From Symbiotaphrina buchneri (Eukaryota; Ascomycota; Symbiotaphrinales; Symbiotaphrinaceae), in assembly GCA_001599915.1 (NCBI GenBank), contig BCIG01000021.1, forward strand, positions 516,536-580,535: 64,000 nt of DNA. Direction: 5' to 3'. The translations under genes and the position numbers were made by a program. The notes beneath the pieces are model-generated. The model was not told the DNA's origin and did not search any database. It saw only the letters and a list, made by a program, of their open reading frames with translations. Below, one piece after another: positions 45,486 through 55,216 of the stretch (the stretch's first letter is position 1; each line of letters opens with the position of its first letter).

Positions 45486-46900
45486 ATGAATTCCTCCCGT
45501 CGCACAAAAGGAACTGAAACCCGCCGAAAGCGCATCCTGACCGCTGCGCGACGGGAACAGAATCGTGTTGCGCAGAGGGCGTATCGTTAGTGCTCATCCC
45601 TGCGCAGCATTGTGCATCAACAGACTCAGTTAGCTCACTGGATGGTGCAGGGCAGAGGCAGAGGGAGTGCAGGCAACGCCGAGAAGGCAGTACTAATGTT
45701 GAATTGAGGCATCGCCAACTTCGGCCTCGGGATGGTAGAGATGGTGTTTGGGCATGTACAGGGAAGCCGGCCTCTGAGCGACGACCGACCGACTCCCCGC
45801 CCCGGTCCGGGTTAGTAGGGATAGGAAGAAACGTGAAGAGCTTACCACCGTGTGATACGTTTGAGCTGCATTCGCTGCTGGTTGCTACCACCTCGTTCTT
45901 GTCCAGGGTGGATGGGGCTTTCAAAGGAAATTCAGACCCTCGATCAGTTCAGTCGTCAAGCCCGTTCTCATTCCTTTCATCACACTCGCTGAACGAACCA
46001 TTTTCGGATGACGATTCTCCCACTCTCTTCATGGCCCAATTCGGCAGTCCTTTCTCAACAGACTTCCTCACCGAGTTGTCTTCAGAGGATTCGTTTCTCG
46101 GTTTCTTTGACAGTGGCTTCCCCAACACTCATCCGGAGCGCGAGCTACAGGATGAAGCACCGGTTCTTCCCTCAGCGTCCGTTCAGGATTGCACTTTATA
46201 CGGGACCAATTCCCGCTCGTGTCGCCCAGGTAGCAAGGACGATGGACACTTAAACCACTCCATAACTGCGACGAATGCGGCACCAGGCACCGGCGATGCG
46301 ATGTACGCCGAAAGTGGCTTCCCACCTCTCCAACCAGTCACACACTCTGCCCTACCAGACCCGTACTCCAACTCCCTCAACACGCCGCTCCTCAGCACCT
46401 TCACCGCTCTTCTCCACAACGCGCATTGTCTCGGTCTCCAAATCCAAGACCTGATCACCCGCTCCTGTCCCTCGCCCTTCCACCTTCCCACCACAACCGT
46501 CTCCGACTCCCCCGCCGCGCTGCTCGCCGCCGCAACAGCGTCGACCAATCCTTGCCTCCCGTCGCATCTACAGCCAACACTACCGCAGATCCTGTTCCCG
46601 CATCATCCGTGTTTCGATCTCCTCCCGTTCCCGGTGCTGCGTGCAAGAGCGATTACGTTGGCGGCGACCAGCTCGGGGGGAACCGGGGGGTTTGATATTC
46701 TGGAGCTGAAGAGGGATGTGGTTGAGGAGGGGATTATGTTTGTGGGTGTTGGGAAGGGAGGAGGGGGAGTGCCGTGGGATAGAAGAAGTTGGGAGGTTAA
46801 GCCGTGGTTTGTGAAGAAGTGGCGCTTGTTGCTTGATGATGATGGTGATGGTGATGGTGAGGGCTGGTTGCGGACGGTGGGAGAAGGGCATCTTGTATAG
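45486..46900 (+). CDS. bZIP-type transcription factor with DUF3425-like C-terminus
   Basis: Exon 1 (45486-45585) encodes MNSSRRTKGTETRRKRILTA then ARREQNRVAQRAYR. A 65-nt intron (45586-45650) follows, and exon 2 continues QRQRECRQRREG. NRVAQRAYR is the bZIP DNA-contact motif (N-x7-R). The usual leucine heptads are not visible after the basic region. The middle is Ser/Pro-rich and acidic. The C-terminal part has LLHNAHCLGLQIQDLITRS and HPCFDLLPFPVLRARAI, as in fungal proteins of the DUF3425 type, then DRRSWEVKPWFVKKWRLL. Likely nuclear regulator; about 450 residues. Target unknown. The frame is intact. Confidence 0.83.
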
Positions 46901-47568
46901 CTAATATGGTGTATGGGTATTTAGGATTATGGCCTGTTTGGTATGGAGCCACTCCATCGTCTCAGGGGTCTCTGTTTATGAGAGTGTGCTGCCTTTTCAA
47001 TAACGGCCATTCAGGTGTCCGAATTCGGACAGAGTGCGTATCCCAAGCGGCTGGCTTACACCCATCGCCATGGATAGCTTTCGGCTGGGTGATCAGACAC
47101 GCATCTGCAGACGAGAGCACACCGATTTGACGTGTCTCAAAGACGTGTAAATAAGTAGGAAACAATGCCTTCCATCTACATCTGCGAATCATGCCTGCTG
47201 CTTAGACAATCGCCAGTAATAGGAACGGCACACGGGCAGCACCATCCGGATTTGGCCGATATCTCTCCCGTGACAAGAGCCCCTTTTAGATAAGAATGCC
47301 TGGTTAGGAAGGTGCACAATTCAGTGCACAATTCAGGTGCTCGCGGTGGGCCAGGGAGGGGCGAATCACGAGTTGCTCGTAGTCAGGGCTACCGCATCCG
47401 AGATCTTCCGCCGTGGCGCGCATGTTGAGGCCTGGTGGGACGCTGGCGGTTGTGGAGTATTGTGAGTGGGTTCTCTTCGTTTTTTTTTGAGACTTTCTTT
47501 TTGGTTTTCTTTCCTTTCCTCCGGCTTTCTCTCTCCGTGTGTGTTACATATGGAGTTGGCTGATTAGT
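46901..47568. other. Intergenic region with a 12-bp tandem duplication
   Basis: 668 bases. GTGCACAATTCA is duplicated exactly in tandem at 47312-47335. A T-rich pyrimidine tract precedes the next gene (47480-47530). No gene was recognised. Confidence 0.5.
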
Positions 47569-48159
47569 ATGTACCCAGCGTTCGATGAGCTCGACGACGA
47601 GGAAGCAAACGAGATCTGGCAATCCTACCTCCGCGCAACCCTCACGAACCGCCCGCGGCCCGAGGGTCCTCCTCCGTCGTCACCTGCAGACGAACCTTCC
47701 AAGCCGGACGCAAATCCCGAAGAGTCAAAAACACGCCCGTCGCCAGAAAAGGATACCGGGACGGAGCTCATGACCTCTCTCCTCGACACACTCCCCATCC
47801 CCGGCGCACTCTTCACCGCCGAGACCCGCACGCACTGGATCACGCCCTACCAATCTTCCTCACCCTTCCTCCCCCCCGGTGGTGCCTCGGCATACACCTC
47901 GATGCGCTCTCCGGATTGCAGCTATACGGTATACAAGGACCCGCCGCACGCGCCGCTGCTGCGTCAGGAACGAACGGCGGAGACGCTGAGAGCGGGGCTG
48001 GAGACGCTGGGGAATCTGGTCAAGAGGGAAGAGGAGTATGATGGTGGGAAAGAGATGAATGAGGCGGTGATGGCGGTGGAAGAGGTTTATAGAAGGAAGG
48101 GCAGGAGGACGTTTGAAGTCCGTTGGCCGTGTGCGCTGGTGCTTGCGAGGAGGAAGTAG
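47569..48159 (+). CDS. Uncharacterised protein
   Basis: Open frame of 196 codons from ATG 47569 (MYPAFDELDDEEANEIWQSY); an upstream ATG at 47539 is less likely because it adds residues unlike the rest, and the sequence there is pyrimidine-rich. A Pro/Glu-rich linker (residues ~25-60) is followed by PIPGALFTAETRTHWITPYQ and a helical part (AETLRAGLETLGNLVKREEE, VEEVYRRKGRRTFEVRWP). No membrane span or signal peptide. I do not recognise the family. Codon bias and uninterrupted length support a real gene. Confidence 0.6.
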   Translation: MYPAFDELDDEEANEIWQSYLRATLTNRPRPEGPPPSSPADEPSKPDANPEESKTRPSPEKDTGTELMTSLLDTLPIPGALFTAETRTHWITPYQSSSPFLPPGGASAYTSMRSPDCSYTVYKDPPHAPLLRQERTAETLRAGLETLGNLVKREEEYDGGKEMNEAVMAVEEVYRRKGRRTFEVRWPCALVLARRK

Positions 48160-48340
48160 GTGTTGTCGAGGGGCAGCGTAGCTTTTGGCCGGAAGAGAGC
48201 ATGGTTAAGGGTGTGGGTAGGAGTTAATTGGCCTAATTGATAATATGTAAGACCACACGACTACACGACTACGCGGGTGGAAGAGAGTGCTTTGTAAAAA
48301 TCCAAATCCCGCTTCTTAGCTGTAAGGTACTAGCAAAAAT

Positions 48341-50637
48341 TCATCTGAACTCGGGTTCCGTCATCCCCATAAACATGTCCCCGATTGCATCCCAGTCCAT
48401 CCAGGGAAGATACGACGCATCCATATCTGTGAAAGCGTCGAAAGAAAGTTCGGCCGCGCCCTGCTGCTGTATAGCCAGGTGTACGGCGTGGCCCGAACCC
48501 TCTGCGTAATCCGCCATGCACTCTTCATTTCCGACTGGACCGGCGAATCCGCCGTCCTCTTGCGCCAGAGGCGGGACATTGATTGCTTCCTCGCCCGTCT
48601 GCCTCCTCGCTGCCATTTCCGAAAACTCCACCTCCCACGTCTCTCTCCCCGCACCACGCTCCAGATGGGTCTTCTCTAGCCGCGAAGTAAAGCCCTCGAC
48701 CTTCCTATGCAAATCCACGACGATATCCGCCCACCTCCTCATCGTGCCAGGCATGCGCTTGCCCTCCTCCCTCTCCAGCGCCAGAAACGCCGCCGCCTCG
48801 CGCAGCAAGCGCCGCGCCTCAACGCCACCTCCGCGCCGCCGTTGCCCTCCATCTCGGCGCGCACGATACACAGCGTCAGAACCAGCGCCGCAGAGTACAT
48901 AAAGAAGACGTCCCACCACGTGCAGCTGTTGAACCGCCCCAGCGCCCGCAGCCGCAGCAGCAGTTCGCACGCTGTCTGCCCGGATGAGACGCAGAGGTCC
49001 ACCATGGGCATGGCTGTGGGCGCGGGTGTGGATGCCGGCTGCGGCGCACCACCGCCGGCTGAGCTGGTGCCGGGACTGCTGCGGATGACCTGGCACAGCA
49101 GCGCGGTGCGCGTCAGCAGGCACACCGTGTAGTGATACTGGACATGCAGAAGCAGAACCGGCCGCTGGAACGCGGGGGGCAGGAACGGCACGCCGTCCGC
49201 GCGAAGATAAGCCGGCAGGCTGGTGTGCCATTGTTTGAGATCGCGCAGCAGCGACGCCGTCGGCGAGAGGATCCCCGCCTCGATGTTGCTCCCCCCGCTC
49301 AGCATGCTCGCCCGCCGCCGCGCGGAGCGGTTGCTCTTCATCGTGCGGCACACGGCGCCCAGCAGCGTGGCCAGCCGGTTCGAGAACGCCGTGTGGTCCG
49401 GCGGTAGGTGCGCGCCGAGCCCTAGCAGGGACTCGCTCGGGCTCCCGATGGAGCAGGCGGCGTCGTCGATGGCGCTGGGCCGGTCGTGCGAGGAGACTTG
49501 CATCTGCTCGAATGCGTACAGTGTCCACCACACCCGCTTGCGCAGGTCCCGCACTAGCGGTGTGGTGCTGGTCGCCATGGTCGTGTCGTCCCGGTGCAGC
49601 CCGATGGCGAAGGCGACGCGCACGGCGGCGCCCGTGAAGGTCCAGCAGGCGTCCCGGTGCGAGGTGTTGTATAGGTGCAGGCTGGCGAGCAGGAGGGTCT
49701 GTACGGTCGCGAGAGAGGAGATGCACAGCACTGTGGAGAGGAGGGAGAGCGCGGTGGCCCACCAAGCGTCGGCTTGTGCGTTGGGAGGCAGCTGTGGACA
49801 ATTCCGGTAGCTGATCACCAGGACGCACAGCAGGCTGCAGGTGAAGGTGGGATCCGTCGCGGCGCGGTCGTCGATCCAGCGCTCGTAGCTCTCGCGGAAG
49901 GACGCTTCATGGAAGATGGGGAAGTCGCCATGGATCGTGGCGAAAAAATTATCCACCAATGTCTGCGACACTGCTCTGGGGATGAATGACTCGTCGAACC
50001 GGATCGTGCTGGACGCCGAGAGCACGCTGTCGGTTGGAGACCCCAGCTGCGCCGACGCCTTCTCTGGCGCTTCCGACCGATCGTCCAACGTCTGGCACAG
50101 CTCGCCGTCTTCGTCCTGAAACGACCTCTCCGAGAAGAGTTTCCGCAGCTTCGTCATGAAGAAATACGAGCTCTCCGGGCCGATATACTGCGTGCGCCCG
50201 CGCGCATCCTGTAACAACCTCTCCGCGCCCTCCGCAGGCACCGCCTCCCCCTCCGCGGCAGCCATCCTCTCTCCGCCCTCCTCCTCTACGGGCATCGGGA
50301 TACCAAGCCCATTCCCCAACTCCCGCATCTTGTCGACGCTCGACAAATCCGCTTCCGGGATCAGGCCCTTGACCAGGCTCTCGAGCGACGCGATGCGCAT
50401 CTCCAGCCCCTCCACGCTGCCCCGGAACAGCCGCTTGCGCGGCTTTGTGGTTAGGCACTCGACCTCTAGCATGGTGCAGTACCGGCATGGCGCTTGGTTG
50501 TTGGCCCGCAGGCATTTTTGCTTCCGGGACCGGCAGCGGTCGCAGCTGATCTCGGCCCGCTTGCGCTGGTCGGGTGGCACGCGCCGTTTGTGCACGTTGG
50601 CGTTGGGTAGGAGCGGGAGGCTGGAGAGGAGATCCAT
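48341..50637 (-). CDS. Zn2Cys6 transcription factor with fungal-specific TF domain (C-terminal frameshift)
   Basis: Nuclear regulator. The zinc cluster spans Cys32-Cys61 (SCDRCRSRKQKCLRANNQAP, CRYCTMLEVEC; C-x2-C-x6-C-x8-C-x2-C-x6-C). A coiled-coil-like linker follows (GLEMRIASLESLVKGL). The regulatory domain is long and clean: HGDFPIFHEASFRESYERW, LLLASLHLYNTSHRDACW, AFAIGLHRDDTT and RKRVWWTLYAFEQMQVSSHD. At about 48815-48830, after AEMEGNGGAEV, this frame turns to Arg-rich nonsense, while the -1 frame continues EARRLLREAAAFLALEREEG, WADIVVDLHRKVEGFTSRLE and on to 48341. One missing base explains it. A 41-nt GT-AG interval could also, but is too short to be comfortable. It heads the catabolic cluster. 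Confidence 0.82.
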
Positions 50638-51099
50638 GACCGGTGCGTCAAATTTTTCATGGAGCTTGCATCCGCGAAGAAGTGCTGTTGTTGATGGAGC
50701 CTGGGTTGTTGGATAAGGAGATGATAGCAGATGAGGTTCGGAGAGGAGATGGGGAGCGGCGGTGATCTAGACTACTGTTCGCGGCGAAAAGTGGGGGCTT
50801 GATAATCGGAAAGATACACGCTCCCCGCAGTCACAAGGGCGATATACAGCGCCTGGAAACCAATTTTGCATAGCAGTCAGGACATTGTCCGAATTAGGCT
50901 ATTAATTACTGCTTCAGTTGATATACCGTACTATAAAGCGGTTTAGGACGCAGTACAAGCAACACAGCTATATCGTTATATGCTCAAGTCTGCGAATATA
51001 CTGTCTACTATAACAACACTAAAAATGACAACCCCCCAAATAACGCAAACAAGCCTGTGGTCTTCAATGATAGGCGAGTTACAATTCCCGAACTATCAT
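50638..51099. other. Intergenic, upstream of the Zn2Cys6 regulator
   Basis: 462 bases between two minus-strand genes; AT-rich in the middle (50890-51030). Nothing specific was seen. Confidence 0.5.
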
Positions 51100-52938
51100 C
51101 TACGCATGACCAGCCACAGCGCCAATCTTCCCCCGCTGCCTGATCTGCGGGCCCTTCCACATCAACACGCCCACGCAGAAAGGAAACAAGGCTACGGGGA
51201 GCACTGCATAGACAATATACGGCACCTTCGGACCATCCGCATCGATCCAGATGGAGGTCCAGAAGATCGGTCCAAAAGCCACGGCGTTCCGCAGCGATTG
51301 GACGACCAGTGCGACCTCGGTGTTGTACTCGGGATAACAGTCCACCATGTACGTCATCAACGTCGTCAGCAGGATCTCCTGCCCGAAGACGAAAAATGAT
51401 ATCCCCGCCAGTGCGGCGGCCCAGCCTGTGGGGTATTGTAGTTCCAGGCCGTAGAGGAGCATGCCGAGCTAGGATATGTCAGTAGGTTGTTCGTGCCGCA
51501 AAAGAGGAGGGCAGCACTCACAGGTATGGCAACGACACCCGTCCAACAAACCTTGAGCATCTTCTCCGGCACCCAAACCTCCCCCTTCCTTAGACTCCGT
51601 TGGGCGACCAGATCACACAGCGGGCCCGCAAGGAACTCACCCAGGACCGCGCCAATCAGGCCTGAGAAGGAACAATACCCGACCTGCTTCGTCGTGAAGT
51701 TCCAGTGCGTGCCCTTGCCGAAGTTCAGCGGGAACCCCGCCGTGTTGGCGACTTCGGTCATGGCGGCCACGGCGAACCAGAATGACGGAAGCACGACAGC
51801 CGGGTAGGAGAACATGACGAAGGGCCGTGTGAAGGTGTATGCCAGGCTGTGGTTCTCGGGATTGGAGGGCTTGCGGAAGCCCAGGCGTGAGCTCAGTGAC
51901 TTATTTCCTATCCCTGTGAGGTCGCGCGCTGGATCGACGGAGCGGTCGTAGATGGTCTCCGGGACTGGGCCAAGCTGTCAGTGATCATCTCCTGCACAAG
52001 ACGGAAAAGCTCGAATGCCTTATGCCTTTACATACCGAATAAAATCTGCGCCACGAGAAGTGCGCCATACATGATCGCCGCGACCCACATCGACCAGCGC
52101 CAGCCCAAGCTGGGACTATTCTGAATCGCGCCGCCGGCCACACCGCCCGCGTACGGCGAGCAGATAAGCAAGAACGTATTGACGCCCATGCGCTTGCCGC
52201 GCTGGTGCAGGAAGAACATGTCGGCGATGGCGGCCGGGCCGATGCACAGCCCCGCGCAACCCCCAAAGGCCATGAACATCCGGCAGATCAGCGCCTGCGC
52301 GTACGACTGCGAGCTGGCGACCCCGATCGTGAAGACTAGCGCCATGATGTTGCCGATGATGGTCACGGGACGCCGCCCGATTCGGTGCGAGAGGGGGACC
52401 CAGAGGAAGGGGGCGATGGAGAACATGATCGTTGGAGCGGCGCCGATGTAGGTTGCTGTTGAGGAGGCGGTGTGGAACTGTGAGGGGGTTAGACTAGCTG
52501 GCCTTGCATGGCTTTGGAGTTCGGAGACTCTTACCTGTTCAGCAAGGACATGTGCACCGGGAGCCTAGAATTGGTGTTAGAACGCAGGTATAACCATCGT
52601 AACAGGGTGAACAAACAATAAGTGTTGTACAGAACTTCAACACGAAGGACATGAATGCCAGCACAATCATGGCTACATCTTTCTTCAGAGGTGACCAGTT
52701 CTATGACACCATGCCACGTTAGCAAGGCTCCACTTCCACAGGTTCTGCTTATAAGCTCTCTTACCAAGGGATCCTCCGGGTCATCGCTCGGCTGTGGGCT
52801 GAGCACAATGCCATCCTTCGTCGTCTTCAGCGACGGCGCTCTGGAGGAAGGTTGCTTCGAGCCGAGTTTCTCCGCGTCAAAATGCGCAGTCGACGAGACG
52901 TCAACCGCGTTCTCCTTGGACTCTGGCGTGTGCTGCAT
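51100..52938 (-). CDS. MFS transporter, DHA1-type
   Basis: 12-TM transporter at the left end of the catabolic cluster. Exons join in phase: DDPEDPL|NWSPLKKDVAMIVLAFMSF, a short exon APGAHVLAEQ, then FHTASSTATYIGAAPTIMFS, PLSHRIGRRPVTIIGN (motif A), GGCAGLCIGPAAIADMFF, PETIYDRSVDP, and the last exon LGMLLYGLELQYPTGWAAAL. It ends VPYIVYAVLPVALFPF then WKGPQIRQRGK. The truncated MFS gene at the right edge ends almost identically (VPYIVFALLPVALFPI, MWKGQSIRAKG), so they are paralogues. It is divergent from the first FAD monooxygenase, so import or export of the cluster substrate is likely. Frame intact. Confidence 0.87.
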
Positions 52939-53417
52939 CTTGTTGATCGTGTGTCTCAGGAGTCAATGCTTTCTTGCAGGACAACCGGGCCTTCATCATC
53001 ACGAGGTCGTTCGCAGGGATTAATATAACCATCGCGAGAGCGCCTGCCCAGACCATCGAGGCTGCTGGTGATAGCTACATTACACGAGCAGATAGTGTTC
53101 GGCCCGGGTTTAGCGCGAGGTTTTCGGCAGCTTGCTCCCGATCAGCAGCTGCTACCACTGCACGACCAGTCTAACCCCTTCTTTCGCGAGCAAGCTCCCG
53201 ATGGGATATTTAGACTTCGAATCAACGGTGCCCAGGGTCCGCGATGTTCTCAGAAATCCGCGCGACTGCTTTTTCGGCCCGTTGTCTTTTTGGGTCGGCA
53301 GGGTTCTTGTCCGCGTTTCTTAAAAAGATGGGCTCTTGTTGATATAATGAACACCAAGATTTTGCGACTGCCTGTGCCTTGTTTTGCCTAATAATCCAAG
53401 ACTCCAAGCCAAAAAAG
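52939..53417. promoter_or_regulatory. Divergent promoter, MFS transporter / FAD monooxygenase
   Basis: 479-bp shared upstream region. GCTCCCGAT occurs near 53135 and again near 53194, and TTCGGCCCG near 53098 and 53271: two pairs of direct repeats that could be regulator sites. No gene was seen. Confidence 0.45.
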
Positions 53418-54971
53418 ATGACGGTGGATGACATGTGTGGCCCGCCGAACCGTACAAGAGATATTTTGATCGTTGGCGCTGGGCTGGGCGGACTCGCTGC
53501 TGGGCTTGTGCTGGCGAGAGATGGACATCGAGTGAAGATCCTTGAGGCAGCTAAACAATTCGGAGAGGTATGGTATCTTGCCCAAATCATCAAGGCTTTC
53601 CCAACCGCAACCTAGAAGCCTACATTTCCAACTTCATATCCTGACGTGTAGCTTCCAGGTCGGAGCCGGCATCCGTCTGCCACCCAACTCCAACCGTCTC
53701 CTCTCGCGCTGGGGCATCGACCTCGCCGCCATCCGCTACTGCGTGGCAGAATACTACCATTTCCGCCGGTGGCAGGACGGCTCGACCATTCTACGCATCC
53801 CGCTCGATCAATCGCCGGAATTGTTTGGCGCGCCTTACTTTCACGTCCACCGCGCCGACCTGCACTCTGCTTTGCTGGCGAAAGCGATCGAAGCCGGAGT
53901 CACTATCGAGACGGGCGTCTCGGTCGTGAAATATGACTTCGATACGCCGAGTGTGACGGTGGAGAGCGGTGATGTTTTCAAGGCCGAGTTGATTATTGCC
54001 TGTGATGGTACGTTGCTATGAACCACCCTGTCCGGCTTTAATCAAGATGTGGAAAGCTGATATCCTGGATAGGAGTCAAATCCCTCGCGCGCTCGCAGAT
54101 GCTTCCCCACGAGATCCCACCCAACGACACCGGCGACGTCGCATACCGCATTCTGATATCGGGAGCCAAAATGCTCGAAGACCCCGACCTCGCTCCTCTC
54201 ATCATCCATCCCGGAACCACATCATGGTGCGGGCCCGATGCACATATAGTCGGGTATCCCATCCGAGCCGGGGAGTTATACAACGTCGTCGTCTGCGCCA
54301 CACGGCGGCCTGGCGAGTGCGAGACTAGCTGGATCGTGCCCGGCAGCAAGACAGACCTGGAGGAGAGGTTCGGCAGCTGGGACCCGCGCGTATGCAAATT
54401 GTTCAACTTGGCGGACGAGGTAAGAATCATCCCTTCCCGGTATCTCTTCTGAGACTGATCGCTATCTGCCCGCCAGTTCCTAAAATGGAAGCTTCACGAC
54501 GTGATGCCGCTACCATACTGGTCGCGGCCCAGCGGCAAAATCACGCTTCTCGGGGACGCCTGCCACGCCACCCTCCCCTACCTCGCACAGGGCGCCGCGG
54601 GCGCCTTCGAGGACGCCGAAACGCTATGCCACCTGCTGCGGACCGACACCCCCCTATCGACCGCGCTGCGGCTGTTCGAAGACATCCGCAAACCGCGCGC
54701 GTCCATGATCCAGGCCAAGTCCCGCGAACACCAGGGCTTGCTGCATGTGCCCGACGGCGACTTCCAGAAGAGGCGTGATGAGGCCATGCAGAAGGATGAG
54801 GGCGCGAATCCGCTTTTCTGGGGCTTTGAGGAGAGGCGGAAATGGCTCTTTGGACATGATGCGGAGGTGGCGGCACTGGAGGCGTTGGCGGGCATTATGA
54901 ATCCCGGCGTGAAGGAGGGGCTGGAGGAGGAGGTATTGGAGGGGGCGTTGGCTGCGAAATCTTCTTTGTAG
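53418..54971 (+). CDS. FAD-dependent monooxygenase, salicylate-hydroxylase-like (first copy)
   Basis: Class A flavoprotein hydroxylase using NAD(P)H and O2 on an aromatic acid. ATG 53418. The FAD motif is DILIVGAGLGGLAAGLVLAR; VGAGIRLPPNSNRLLSRWGI follows the first intron. HVHRADLHSALL is a DG/RADLH-type block. FAD-ribityl motif: KITLLGDACHATLPYLAQGA then AGAFEDAETLCHLL. Introns near 53569-53659, 54009-54074 and 54421-54477 are phase-correct. About 430 residues. It shares its promoter with the MFS transporter and is followed by the oxoprolinase. Substrate uncertain: related fungal enzymes act on salicylate, hydroxybenzoates or hydroxynicotinate. Frame intact. Confidence 0.88.
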
Positions 54972-55216
54972 ATATGAAGTCTCATTATATCGCATTCTCA
55001 ATCATACTTGCATGCAGCGTCAAGTTTCCCGGTGTATGTAGTTGTGCGGGTTTGCACAGATATCAAGTCCAAGAGCCAGGTCAAACATATTGGAAATCTC
55101 AAAAGAAGGTCACAATTACTAGCAACACATGGTAAAATATGTATTTGCTCTATATTGATATCAATGTACAAAACGCCAGCAGATGCTCATTACACAGTTC
55201 CATCTCGCCTAACTAT

